The notes under the pieces: generated by a model | Database searches by the model: none | Seen by the model: only the letters and a program-made list of their open reading frames with translations | Told to the model about the DNA's origin: nothing | Part shown: one piece after another, positions 33,349-45,102 of the stretch | How the letters are laid out: the number at the start of each line of letters is the position of its first letter | Numbering within the stretch: position 1 is the stretch's first letter | Source: Mycocentrospora acerina | Lineage: Eukaryota; Ascomycota; Dothideomycetes; Pleosporales | Length of the DNA: 64,000 nucleotides | Assembly (NCBI GenBank): GCA_022701365.1 | Contig: JAKUHH010000025.1 | Location: 682,001 to 746,000, forward strand | Direction of reading: 5' to 3' | Made by a program: the position numbers and the translations under genes

Positions 33349-35861
33349 ATGGCGCGTCTGAACGAGCCGCCCGTCGTGCCGCAGCCGTCGGCCGAGACGA
33401 TTGATGTTGGTATGTTGTGTTGTGTTCCGGGGCGCAGAACCGGTGGGCGTGTGCTTACAGAATGCCTCTGCAGTCAAACGGCGCTTTCTGCGACAGAACC
33501 GCGAGCTTGCCAAGTACGTGCCCGCTCTCACATGACTTGCCCTGGCTCGATGCTGCTCGACATGACAAGACATGACTGCACGTGTCGGCAACAAGGCTGA
33601 CACGACTCCAGGACAAACTCGCAACAGTCAATCCGCATCCGCAGCCTCGAGAACGACTGCTCGCGCCTCCTCGCCGAGAATCTCGCGCTGCGCGAACAGG
33701 TCCTGCGCCTGCACAATGCCGCCGAGTCGCAGTCGAGCCGCGCGTCCATGGACCACATCGACGCCGTCAAGACGCAGCTCGAGGCCAAGCTGCTAGAGCT
33801 GGGCGGCATGGTCGCCCAGCTGGGGCAGCTGAAGAAGACGGGCGACCGCTCGCGGCGCAAGAGCCAACAGCTGGCCACGCGACGGAGCGCAGGCGAGAGG
33901 CAGTGGCGGAGCGGGCTGGGGCTGCAAGAAGTGGAGAACCAGATGCTGCCCACCATCACAGAGGACAAATTCTACCCGAGGCAGACCATGGGGTACGTCA
34001 ATGCCATTCTGCTGACGGCGCACACGTGCCAAGAGTGGAGAAGAGGCTGCTGAGATGAGAACCATGGCTAATTCACAGCAGAGCGGACGAGCTTCGAGAA
34101 GTGCTCGACGCCCCCGACAGCCAGTCGCCTGACATTGGACCCCCGCCTACGTCACGATTCGAGCACGAAGACCCAATCGCTTTCAACCCCAGGCCCACGA
34201 CAGAAGAGCAGCCAGACGAACCGGTCGAGGACGACGAACCCGCACTCTCGGCCAATCTCGAAACGCGTAAGAAGCGAAGAGAAAGCGGACCGAGACTCGA
34301 CATTCGCCGTGTATCCGTCTTCGAGTCGCCACCTGAAACTTTGCAAGAGGAGGGCAGCAAGGCCACTCGCACTGGCTCTAAGCGAAAATTCAGTGTGCGA
34401 GAGGATGAGGAGAAATCGCAGGCCAATCCCGAGTCCTTTACTTTTAGCAGGCGAAATGCTCCAAGCGATCCAGAGACGGGTGCAATCAATGAGGAGCAAA
34501 GGCCTTCTTCTCCAGAGCGGCCGATTCTTGGAAGCAGTAAGAAGACCCAATCCTTGTTGTTTGTATCGAGACTGACTTGTCCAGAACCCGTCAACACCGA
34601 CCCAGTACTGTCGCCCAAGAAACAACGGTCATCTGTCCAAGAGAAGCAAGAAAAGCCAGAGAAGAAGCCCGCTCCGAGACCTCGCGGCCGACCCCGTCTC
34701 AACATTACTCGCACCATCACCCCACCAGAGCTACCGTTATTGCCCATGCCAGAACCTGTCCCGACCGCCGAAATAAGCCTCGAATCGTTGCCGCCCAAGA
34801 CGCCTTTTGCAGCCGACACGTTTTCCCCTCCCTCGACCGAACCATCAACATCGCGACCCGACAACAAGGACACACCACCTCCCGGCGATTTGAGCTCGGC
34901 TGATCAAACCGGAATGGCTGGAAGACCAGGGCGAAGAGCGCGTCCAGCAGTCAGCTACAAAGAGCCTAGCTTGAGCACGAAGATGCGGCGCCCAGATGCT
35001 AAACTCGTCGACGCCGTGGTAGATCGCAGGACAAGCGTGGAGCCTCAAACAGTACCTTTGACAGTTGGAAAAGCAGACGTTAAGCGTGATTCAGGTGATG
35101 AGCTGGGTTGGAAACCTGTCTCAGTCGCGCCTGGGCGTAGAGGCGAGGAAGAGATGGAAGTAGGAAGTCCGTTGAGGCAGAAACTGGACAGACGAGAAAC
35201 GAGCCAGGACTCTAAAACTACATCGATATCTGAGCCCGACTTCAGGTCATCCACGACTTCCAAGGCCATCTCAGCACTCATCAGTGAGACAAGTATAGCA
35301 AAACGAAAAGCAGCAGCCGCTTCAGCTTTGAACGCATCGTCAAACAAAGCCGCATCCGACCAATCCGAACCCATGTCCCTATCGAAGAACGAGCCAACAG
35401 CCAAGCAAAACGACAAAGACAAAGACAACCTCGCCATCTTCGACTTCACCGACTCGTCACCAGTCGAGACAGCAAACCCCCGCACCCGCAACATCAACGA
35501 ACTCGCCAAAGCAGCACGAAACGCCCGCCGTCACTCCTCAGTACCCACGTCCTCCGCTACAGACGACCGCAAAGCCGACGGAGCACTGCCATTACTACAC
35601 AAACGCATAGGAAGCGGAAGTGTCAAGAGCACAAACCCAACAACAAATTTAGTAAAGAGCACATCTACCGCCGCGAGATCAGCCATCAAAGACAAGAAAG
35701 TAACAACACTACCTGCGAGTGGGAGCACACTCGATCCAAAAGCCAAAGTCGATGATGGTGCGGCGGCGGCGGAGGAGAGGACCGACGACGCCAGAGCCGC
35801 TGCGACGAGTAGTCTGCGGCAGGAGAGGGCGGCAAGCCGGCGGAAGAGCATGATGATTTGA
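33349..35861 (+). CDS. SGO1: shugoshin (Sgo1), guardian of centromeric cohesion
   Basis: Exons 33349-33409, 33474-33513, 33612-33992 and 34082-35861 give 753 residues (exon 4 could start at 34079; the acceptor is CAGCAG). The N-terminal block VKRRFLRQNRELAK...RIRSLENDCSRLLAENLALREQVLRL is the shugoshin coiled coil (about 21-65) that binds PP2A-B56. The C-terminal basic SGO motif is present at about 445-465: RRARPAVSYKEPSLSTKMRRP. A GRPRLNITRTI segment precedes it. The protein protects cohesin at centromeres and helps biorientation. A further candidate intron, 34537-34584 (48 nt, GTAAG, CTGAC branch site, CCAG), lies in exon 4 without changing frame; if spliced, the protein has 737 residues. 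The rest is low complexity. Divergent from DAD2. Confidence 0.92.
34537..34584 (+). other. candidate 48-nt frame-neutral intron inside SGO1 exon 4
   Basis: It begins GTAAGA, holds GACTGAC 10-16 nt before the end (a good branch site) and ends TCCAG. Its length is a multiple of three and it has no stop codon, so both forms keep the frame. Removal joins GGSK-type residues to PVNTDPVLSPKK. Confidence 0.6.
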
Positions 35862-36217
35862 AATAGAAAACTCGTGCCATGGTTCGTCTGGGGGAAGGGG
35901 GAAAAAGGACGTTTTTGGATTGCTCATCGTGTGTGTTGTGTTGTGTTGTGTTGTGGTGGGCTTGGTTTGGTTTGATTTGGTCTGGTTTGGCTACGGCGTT
36001 GCGGAATGATACCTAGACCACGTGTTGGTTATTTGTTTCTTCGTTTGTTTGTTTGCTTGCTCATTCACTTGGTATTCTCATCCCTTCATGATGAAACGGC
36101 TCTTGGATATATGGATACATGGATACATGCATGGATGGGTAGATCTCCGCGTCATGGAAATACCAGTTATTATTGTCATTATTACTACTCCTTGACTCAG
36201 CTGCCCCTCTTTCTCCC
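35862..36217. other. convergent spacer with TTGTG repeat
   Basis: It lies between SGO1 (+) and the small membrane-protein gene (-). A (TTGTG)n array (35934-35956) and TTTGG units follow the SGO1 stop. No gene. Confidence 0.75.
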
Positions 36218-36951
36218 TCACAACCCCTTTGACCGGTACCGCAGCCGCTCTAGCTCCCCTAAATCCACAACCCGCAGTTCCCGCCGTGCCCACAAAATCG
36301 TCGTCAGCACCAGCCCAGGGAGATACCCACCCCCAATTGTCATGCCCTCGCTCCACGTTCTGCCCTGCCACAGCTCATGCACGGCTAGAACCCCGCATAT
36401 TGCCGCGTTCACAGGGACAATGTATTGCGCCAGCAAATCCGCGACCTCCTCCGACACATACGGGACGTGTTTCCGCGGCGTTGGCCCGGATTGCTCGTGT
36501 GTGGGCGGGACGTTGAAGCCATAGCTCCCTCTATTGATCGCTTTCCCCTTGTTGTGCGTGTTTTGTGGGTCAGAGGTTTCGATGATGCCGGGTTTGATGG
36601 GCGGGAGGGGTAGGAAGTAGAGTGTATAGGCGGTGGCGAGGAGGCTTGCTATTGTTGCGATGGTGGGTGGGAGGGCGGAGAGACTGAGGAGGCGTGGGAG
36701 GTAGAGGAGTGTGGGGGCGAGTGGGAGGAGGAGTAGCGTTAGGGTGTAGATGCGGGTTGCGGATGTGTCGTGAGTGGAGAGTGTAGCGATGAGGTTGTTT
36801 TGGTCTGTGAAGGGGATGTTAGTTTGAGAGTGTTAACGAGATTTACTAGGAAGATAGGTGTACCTTGCTCATCCATGCCCTGTTCTACGGCGTCCTCGTC
36901 GTCGGATTCAGTGGGGTACTGGAAGGTGCGGCGGAGGCGTGTTGCTGCCAT
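36218..36951 (-). CDS. small fungal polytopic membrane protein, function unknown
   Basis: Exons (minus) 36864-36951 and 36218-36804, joined over a 59-nt intron (GTACAC...TTCACAG), give 224 residues. The short N-terminus ATRLRRTFQYP is followed by an acidic TESDDEDAVEQGMDEQD stretch. Hydrophobic segments: about 48-70 (YTLTLLLLPLAPTLLYL), 75-98 (PPTIATIASLLATAYTLYFL), 155-172 and 182-200 (GYLPGLVLTTILWA). The end is charged (RELRVVDLGELERLRYRS). This layout matches conserved hypothetical membrane proteins of Pezizomycotina that I cannot name. There is no signal peptide; an ER or other internal membrane is likely. Divergent from the first DUF7918 gene. Confidence 0.75.
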
Positions 36952-37357
36952 TTTTGCGCGTGGATAGGTTATCACTGATCTGTGGTGTGGATGGAAATTT
37001 GAAGAGAATACGGTGGACGAGGCGACTCTAGTAGAATTCAAACCAAGCGAAATATGGCTTTCAGTGTAGGCAACGACTTTTTGTGAGTTGTGGTGGAAAG
37101 TTGAGTCGCATGTGATGCGATTAGCAATGACGTTTTCAAGCTCTGGACCCTGGGTTTAGCGCACCAAAGCTCGTCTGCTTTGGGAATAGCAGGCCACGCG
37201 CACCTTCAGGTACCACAGTGAGCCTTACGTACTTGACTACCGCAACGCTCCGCTGAACCCTCGACCAACAGGCTCTAGCCTGTTTGGCAACCTTTAAGCA
37301 GAATCAACAGCGTTATCGAATCAGATATAACCACGACTCTGACAGACTTTAAGTGCA
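36952..37357. promoter_or_regulatory. divergent promoter, small membrane-protein gene and DUF7918 gene A
   Basis: 406 nt with no gene. It marks a change from the GC-richer left side to the AT-richer DUF7918 island. Confidence 0.5.
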
Positions 37358-38528
37358 ATGGCCATCTTCGATGACTGCCCCGGCCTCAAGGTGGAGGTCA
37401 TCGTGAATAAGCAACCGCTCGAAGAGTACGACGGCGATGAAGATGACTTACCCAAGGTATTGACAAAATACGTTGAAGCTCAATCTGGGGCGGAGTTCGC
37501 TCTCAAGTGGACATTCAGCGAACCGTTTCCCACTCAATATGGTGTACAAGTTACAACGTGCATAGATGGCGGGGCTGCGCGTTTAAGAACATACGCTCCA
37601 GAGGACTTGTATCACCACAGAGGTCATACCAAACGTGGGAGTAGTTTCCAACGAAATGGGAGACGCTTCTGTCAGAATTACCAATTCGCTGCGTTGAATA
37701 TTGGTAGGCTTAAAGCTGGCTAACCTCGTGGATCGATGAGAGAGTTGACAAGTTTCAGTCGAGGAAATTGAACAATCAGCAAACTTGGCGGAACTTCGAG
37801 AAGACGTCAAATCTAAAGGATGTATCACTTTGACTTTTCAATTCATTGACGATATACACTTCTCAAACGTCCTGCGCAATTTGAAACAGGAAACTCTGTC
37901 AACATTGTCTGCTATTCCAGAAAAAGCACTGAAAGGGGATGCACGCTCACATCAAGCTATGTGTGTATGTAATTAATAGTCGGGCTTCTCCAAGACTGAC
38001 AAGTGTAAAAGACTAGGCGAACCGAAAGAGGTTGAGCCAAATACTCGAAGGATGCTCTTCAGGTTGGTGGACGAACCGCCGTTCGCCACAATCCATTTTA
38101 GATACCTCTCACGAGGTGAGTTCACACTCTTCAAACCCTAGTAATATACTAATATAAGACAAATGGAAGCTGGACTTATGGCACTACACATCATTCGTGA
38201 CGAGGAAGTGAGCAGCAGAAAATCACCCGTTGCCCCACATGAGGAGAGGCCCGAGGAAGAACTGAATCCAACTGAGTTGAGGGAGCTTCTGCGACATATG
38301 CGGAGGGTATGTACAGCCGTACGACAGTTCTAAGTATAAGAAGAGCTAATCCATATGTAGCAAGAGACAGAGAATCGAAACATCAAGCAAGAAGCAGGTA
38401 TTGAACGACGGATTAAACGTGAACGTACTGCGGTGAACGACGATGATGGTGATGACGACGTGACGATCATCGAAACAAGGAGTATCAAGCGACCCCGTGG
38501 TGAGCCGGAGGTAATTGTGTTGGACTAA
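37358..38528 (+). CDS. DUF7918-like protein, paralogue A
   Basis: Exons 37358-37703, 37759-37962, 38017-38115, 38170-38306 and 38361-38528 give 317 residues; introns are 54-55 nt, and intron 3 has a perfect TACTAAT branch site. The N-terminal domain begins PGLKVEVIVNKQPLEEYD and contains YVEAQSGAEFALKW, the typical opening of this fungal family, and ends in FRYLSR. After it come AGLMALHII, then a charged region with ELRELLRHMRR and a C-terminus KRPRGEPEVIVLD. The C-terminal VIVLD is shared with paralogue B. The fold and function of the family are unknown to me; proteins with this start are multiplied in many fungi. The basic and acidic tail hints at a nuclear place (inference). No signal peptide. 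Confidence 0.78.
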
Positions 38529-39161
38529 AGCTCAGATCTTTTAGTAGTGATGAAAACTTCATGTGGCAGGGTTTACAAAACGACGCAGATTGTTAAATTC
38601 GAACGGGACATCTGAAGAAAGGTATCGCAGCGGCGTCACTGGTGGAAACGGTAATCTCTTTCCAAGTTCTTCAAATAACCCTCAAATCATGGAGCTGTTT
38701 CGATCATTTGTACTAAGTATTTGTTATTGAAGGGACCAAAGTGGTGTAAACTGTTTGTTTATGCACTGGTGTCAATTACGTGATGTGTGATTTTTTTTGG
38801 ATCACCTATGTGACAATCGTTACTTGAAAATATAACGAAGAAAAAAGAATAGTGTCATGTCTGTAGGTAAATGTCACTTTCTTGCTACTTCAAATGAAAT
38901 TTCACCATATTAGTTTACTTTCCAGCAGCAATTTGACCACGTAGCATTCTTTTGGACATGTGCTTTCACCTTGGAGCTATGATGTCCTGATTGCGTTGCT
39001 TGTCAAGCGAGTCGGTTGCATTTTTCACCCGTATCTCACCTAGAAATATCATTACTTAATAAGTAACTTCCTGACAACTATACACCTTGGTTTAACCTCT
39101 TCCATATTCATCTCACCTCGTCTGCACTTCGATCAAGGTGTATAGTGATAACGGCAACGAA
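38529..39161. other. AT-rich spacer between the two DUF7918 genes
   Basis: This 633-nt spacer has no gene. It holds the terminator region of gene A and the promoter of gene B. Confidence 0.7.
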
Positions 39162-40661
39162 ATGGCTGTACATCCGGACTATCCTGGTCTCACGGTGCAA
39201 GTCACTATCGACGATCAGCCACTTCCGGAATACGGCGGTGAGAATACAGCGGTTGATTCAAAGATAGTCAACAATTACATTGAGGCACAGTCTGGCGCGG
39301 AGTTTGCGATCGAGTGCGCGTTCACGAAGCCCTTCCCATCAGACAAGGATGTCAGCCTTCTGGTTTTCGTAGACGGACAGAAAGTTCGAACGGTCTTGAA
39401 CCAAAAATCAAAACTATCGAACGGAATACTCCGTAAAATAGCCGGTATTAGAACCAACTTAGGGGGCAAATGGGTTCTGCAACGCTTTCGCTTCACTGAC
39501 TTAGTTTTGTGTATGAGTGCTAATTTTACCCCCTAAGTCTCTGTGGGCATTCGCTAATATTGCCAGCTAATTCTGATGATCTGGAGAATGATAGAAAGGC
39601 AATGCAAAGTTTGGAGTCACTTGGAACCCTGAAGATAGACTTTAGATTTGTTACAGCGATACAGCAATCTGGAACTCCCATGTCACGCGAAATTTCGGGC
39701 CATGGAGCAATATCGGAAAAGGCTTTGAAAGGTGATGCAAAGTCTCTCCAAGTCGAGTAAGTCAATTAACAGCTCGGATAGAGAATTTTAGTAATAGACA
39801 GAGGAATAAGACACTGACCATGTTCAGGACTGGTTCACAGGAAGAAATTCCTGCGCCTAGTTTGGCATGGAAGTGGTTCGATGATGGTATATTTGCCTCA
39901 TTCATTTTTCGTTACCGATCTCGTGGTTCGTCGGTCATTCACAACTGCTGGATAAAAAGCTCACAAGGTTATACAGCAAACCTTGAAGACCTCCATATTG
40001 TGCCTCGTGCTTCAAGCCCAACGCCAGTACGAACGTCAGAGGAATCACTCTCCATCATTTCGTCGTTGCCAGATTCTTGTGTCTTACAAGGGACTATTTC
40101 TGAGAGCGTTCTGGCACTGCAAAGTTCGCCTGTCAACTTCAACGGGTCAATACACCCTCTAGCCACGGCTCGTGAGGGGAGTATGATTAGTGCGAGATCA
40201 GTATCCCGACAGCAGAGCCTCGCTCTACACTCCAATAGACCAATGGAGTTAGAATCACGCGACTCTACACTAGATTCCCAGATGAGCGTCACCACATTCA
40301 GGCCAGTATCTCAGCAACAAACTGCGACCCTTTCCACCTTTGATAAACAGGATGGTCTCACCGAAGAAGAAATCATCATCCTCGTCAAGCATTTTCGAGG
40401 ACATGATCATGGCCTAGCAGGTCAGAGCCGAACACGATTGCTTATTCTCCTCAAGCATTATGAGGTAAGAATGCACTACAGATTTGACTAGAATTCACTG
40501 ATTTAGACCAGAATAAGAGTACAGAATTCGCATCTGCAGGAGGTGAAGCTACCACTCGTGAACTAAATGACTTCCACATCAAACACGAATCTCAGGGCGA
40601 AGCCAGTACTAGTGGTCGAGAGAAACGTCGCAAAGTGGAGGTAATCGTTCTTGATGGCTAA
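39162..40661 (+). CDS. DUF7918-like protein, paralogue B
   Basis: Exons 39162-39510, 39567-39756, 39828-40464 and 40512-40661 give 441 residues. It aligns with paralogue A along the whole N-terminal domain: YPGLTVQVTIDDQPLPEY, then NYIEAQSGAEFAIE, DKDVSLLVFVDGQ, EKALKGDAKSLQ and WFDDGIFASFIFRYRSRG. Intron 1 interrupts both genes at the same place and phase. Paralogue B has a longer, Ser-rich insert (about 230-350) and a helical LTEEEIIILVKHFRGHDHG block before the shared C-terminus KVEVIVLDG. The start is the ATG at 39162; an upstream in-frame GTG at 39138 is not a eukaryotic start. Divergence between A and B is strong, so the duplication is old. Function unknown. Confidence 0.78.
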
Positions 40662-41177
40662 ATTTGGTCCAAACTCTGAGGACAATGGCAAAACGGTAAC
40701 CTTCCTGACTTCTTCAATGAGTTCCATGGCGCGAAGTCTCACCTCCGAGGCGGTCACGATGCAATAGTAGATCATAATATTCTAAAAGGTTTTCGTACCT
40801 GGGTAGAGGATGCTTTTGTTTTGTTGATGGCAGTGTAGCTTCAACATCTCTAGCTATTTGAGGTCACGAATCTTCAACTTTCAAATTTATCAGTTCGGAT
40901 CTGGTGACATGACAATCTCATAACTAAAACTTCCTTGCTTCTTTCTAATCACAGCTTTATAAAATTACTTCTGACAATGACTTCTCCAGAAGTACTGGAT
41001 GCTGACGCCAGCCAATTTATCACCTTGCTACATTAGGTACGAAATTTTTGATATTACATCCACCTCACCGTCACCACGTCGCTACGTTTTTACTTTACTT
41101 GACCAGAGATCCGTTGCAATATTTGCTGTGATAGCCTTAGCTTCTTTTCCTTGTTAATAACAACTATACAAACAGTC
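40662..41177. other. AT-rich spacer before the DUF7918 remnant
   Basis: No gene is seen. The sequence continues the AT-rich island. Confidence 0.65.
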
Positions 41178-41532
41178 ATGGCCATTCCGACAAATTGCCT
41201 GGGTCTGAGATAAAATTGGTGACGTGTTTAATGTACAGTTCTGCTTCTCTCAAATGTTCGGTTCAAGCTATGGAGTTTGTGCGGGAGTCTGGCACAATGA
41301 TTGTTCTATTCCACCAGAATCAAGAATATGCGCTCACTTTGTTGATCAACACACCCCACTCATGATAAGGATGTCATGCACATCAGGGACTGGGACGAGA
41401 ACGGTAAGACTTACCAGATCAACTACGAGCAAGCTTCACGACATGAAGGCCGATGTGCAGGTTCAAAAGATGGGAGCATAGGTTACAGCCAAGCCGCGGT
41501 CCAGATTTGGCGTTTTGGGATGCTCTATTTTG
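41178..41532 (+). pseudogene. decayed third DUF7918 copy (first-exon remnant)
   Basis: The remnant starts with ATGGCCATTC, like paralogue A, and continues as MAIPTNCLGLR before a stop codon where A has PGLKVEV. Further on, GTTCAAGCT...GCGGGAGT matches the VEAQSGAEF region of A and B out of frame. After two more stops, DKDVMHIRDWDENG matches DKDVSLLVFVDG of B. The end, WRFGMLYF before GTATGA at 41533, sits at the same splice border and phase as intron 1 of A and B. So the exon has stops and at least one frameshift and cannot make the protein. No later exon is recognisable. Confidence 0.6.
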
Positions 41533-42418
41533 GTATGACATACGTCAAACATATTAACTTATGGGGTGCGTGTTCCCTCAAGAACGGTGGATTCATTTCA
41601 AAGTAATACGAAGTACTCTGGTAAACGACCAAAAGGAACTTGACGCCGCAAACTGACACGACATGTCCCCTCGAGAAATAAACATTGAGCGTAGCAGGGT
41701 TCAGTTGACTGCTGCGTTGCACTAAGTGATTCCCTTTGTGACAGGTACATAGACACAGCACGAGGTTCTTGTGATTCTATAGACAAGTTGCTCCTTAGAC
41801 AACAACCTAACATAACAGGCTGCTCGAGCGTGCGACGACTTTCATCATGCGTGTATCACTCGATGGATGATGTAATACGAATGAATACAAAGCGTAAACG
41901 TAGGTATGTGACCGCTGCTGATTCCCAATCTATCAGTGTACTCAGAATGAGTTATCCAGATCGGGTGCCCAGCCATGGGCCTAGTCTCCTCTACGCGCAG
42001 CGCGAAAACAGGCTCGTCATGGAAGAATCGAGCCTGCCGTTAAGTAGTGTATGTTTGCTGGCGGTGTTGAGGAGAAAAAGCAGTGGCGCGAAAATTTGAG
42101 GTTTTGTAGAACGGCAGCCAATGCGCTAGGCCCGGTTGGGTGCTAGTCCCAGGATTGCGGCCAGATTGAACATGCATCGATGTCCGTGACCCAACAGCAC
42201 CACGAGGAGAGCTCTGGGAACGTAGCATCTTCGTCCATAGCTGCCGCCTTGAGAGAGAGCCGCGCTACGACCACGCCTATTAATTGTACAGGTTGCCCTC
42301 GCTCGCCCGCCCCTCTCCCGCCTACATCTGTCCCGCGAATTCCAACTGTGGGCGCCCTCGGTCCCACCACGAGATCCCCCTACCCTACCCCAGACGCAAC
42401 ACTCGACAGCAGCACACC
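41533..42418. other. spacer and SEC23 promoter, no gene seen
   Basis: Short frames have no support. The last 150 nt before the SEC23 ATG are C-rich and look like its leader. Confidence 0.6.
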
Positions 42419-45102
42419 ATGGCCGACTTCGAGGCTCTCAAGGACCAGTGGAGCGAGGTCGAGGACAGAGATGGCGTCCGCCTCAGCTGGAACACCCTCC
42501 CCAGCTCGCGCATGGTACGCCCCGCGCCGCCGTGTGGAATGTGGATGGAATGCTGATCTGTGCTGCAGGAAGCTTCGCGCCTTGTTGGTGAGGACTGCAG
42601 GCCCAACATGTATTCTTGCAGGGCTAACAGCTACAGTCCCCATCGGCGCCCTGTACACGCCATTGAAGGAGAAGGCCGACACCCCACTGCTCCAGTATGA
42701 GCCAGTATCTTGCCGCGCGCCGTGCCGCTGTGTCCTCAACCCATTCTGGTACGTCTTCTTGAGCATAGTGGCCTATTTCCACAGCTGACAATACTTCCCC
42801 CCAGCCAAGTTGACATGCGCGCCCGCGTATGGATATGTCCCTTCTGTCTCCAGCGCAACCAGCTGCCAGCGCATTACAAGGACATTTCTGCCGACCAGAT
42901 CCCCCCCGAGCTCCACCCGAGCAGCACCACCATTGAGTACCGCCTCCCACGCCCAGCAGACTCTCCACCCATCTTCGTATTCGTCGTGGATACCTGCCAG
43001 GAGGAGGACAGCCTGAAGGCGCTCAAGGACTCGATCATCATGAGCTTGAGCCTGCTCCCACAGTACGCCTTGGTCGGCTTGATCACATATGGCACCATGG
43101 TAGGTGCAGAGAGTTAGATACAAAGGAAGAATGGCTGACAGGTTGTAGTGCCAAGTTCACGAGTTGGGTTACGCTGAATGCGCCAAATCGTACGTCTTCC
43201 GCGGTAGCAAGGACTACAGCTCCAAGCAGATCCAAGAGATGCTCGGCCTCGGCCAGATGGCTCCTCGCCCCAATATGCAGCAGCAGCCTGGCCGGCCCGC
43301 AATGGGCCCTCCCAACCCCGCCGCTGCGCGCTTCCTCCTGCCCGTGTCCCAGTGCGAGTTCCAGTTGACAAACGCTCTCGAGCAGCTGCAGAGGGATCCC
43401 TGGCCGGTCGCGAACGACAAGCGTCCCCTGAGGTGCACAGGTGTTGCGCTCAGCGTTGCTGCTGGTCTTTTGGAGACAAACTTTGTGAACAAGGGGGCTA
43501 GAATTATGCTCTTCAGCGGTGGGCCAGCCACCGAGGGTCCTGGCATGGTCGTTGGCCCGGAGCTGCGAGAGTCCATTCGATCGCATCACGATATTGATCG
43601 TGACAACATCAAGTACTACAAGAAGGCACTCAAGGTAGGTCTAGAACGTGAGCATGAGACCACCCGTTTTCTAACGCACACAGTTCTACGAAACCCTCGC
43701 CAAGCGCGTCGCACACAACGGACACATTGTCGATATCTTCGCAGGATGTCTTGACCAAGTCGGTCTGCTTGAAATGAGGGGACTTGCTAACACCACCGGT
43801 GGTCACATCATTCTGACCGATAGCTTCACATCTTCCATGTACAAGCAATCGTTCGCTCGTGTTTTCAATAAGGATGGAGACGACAATCTTCTGATGGCCT
43901 TCAATGCCAACCTCGAAGTTCTGACCACGAAGGAGCTAAAGGTCACTGGTCTCATTGGACATGCCATTTCGATGAACAAGAAATCTGCGTCTGTGGGTGA
44001 GACTGAGTGTGGTATTGGCAACACTTGCGCATGGAAAATGTGTGGTATCGATCCTGATTCCAGCTACGGTATCTACTTCGAGATTGCCAATCAAGGAGGA
44101 CCAAATCAAATGCAAGCTGGTCCTCAGAAGGGAATGATGCAATTCATCACACATTACCAGCACTCGGACGGTCAATACCACTTGAGGGGTAAGTTGATCA
44201 TACTCATTCACTATGGCAGATGCTGACAAGCCACAGTGACCACCGTTGCTCGCAATATGAGCGGTCCCTCCGGCGATCCCGCCATTGCGCAATCGTTCGA
44301 CCAAGAAGCTGCCGCCGTCCTTATGTCGAGAATAGCAGTGTTTAAGGCTGAGGTCGACGATGGTCCCGATGTTCTGCGATGGGTTGACCGCATGCTTATC
44401 AGGTTGTGCTCGCGATTTGCCGAGTATCGGAAAGACGACCCAACGTCTTTCAGGTATGTTATTGTTCTTCAGATTGGACTAACATTTACTAATGACTGTA
44501 GACTCGAGAAAAACTTCACTCTATACCCGCAGTTCATGTTCCATCTTCGACGTTCTCAATTCTTACAGGTGTTCAACAACTCACCTGATGAGACTGCTTT
44601 TTACCGACACGTTCTGAACCACGCAGATGTCGGCAACTCACTTATCATGATCCAGCCTACACTTGATAGTTATGGGTTTGATCACGAGGGAGGCCAGCCC
44701 GTACTACTCGACTCGACATCCATCCAGTCTGAGACTGTTCTGCTACTTGACACCTTTTTCCATATCCTTATCTTCCACGGCGAGACCATGGCTGAGTGGC
44801 GCAAAGCCGGTTACCAAGACCAAGAAGGATACGATAACTTCCGGACACTTCTCGAGGCGCCAAAGGAGGACGCCAAGGACCTCATCCAGGACCGCTTCCC
44901 TCTGCCTCGATTCATCGTTTGCGATGCCGGTGGCTCACAAGCCCGTTTCCTTCTGTCCAAGCTTAACCCGTCCAACACGCACACTAGCACTGGCTCGTAC
45001 GGCGGCGTGGCGCAGACGGCGCAGACGATCTTCACAGACGATGTCAGCTTGCAGACATTTATGGACCACTTGATGAAGCTTGCAGTCACGGGCTCAAGCT
45101 AG
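42419..45102 (+). CDS. SEC23: COPII coat protein Sec23 (GTPase-activating subunit for Sar1)
   Basis: Exons 42419-42514, 42569-42587, 42637-42748, 42805-43099, 43149-43634, 43684-44188, 44237-44453 and 44502-45102 give 776 residues, the family length. Exon 2 is only 19 nt and codes for EASRLV; it restores the universal SSRMEASRLVVPIGALYTPLK stretch. A zinc finger follows (C64, C68, C87, C90 in a CX3C...CPFC layout), then the trunk (FVFVVDTCQEE, GLITYGTM) and the beta, helical and gelsolin domains (EGYDNFRTLLEAPKEDA, PLPRFIVCDAGGSQARFLLSKLNPS). Sec23 with Sec24 forms the inner COPII coat at ER exit sites and stimulates Sar1 GTP hydrolysis. The exon pattern, with eight exons, is the richest in the window. 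Converges on the NOP15-like gene. Confidence 0.97.
42569..42587 (+). other. 19-nt micro-exon of SEC23
   Basis: Flanked by TGCTGCAG and GTGAGG. Its skipping would shift the frame (19 is not a multiple of 3) and remove the conserved EASRLV residues. Confidence 0.88.
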
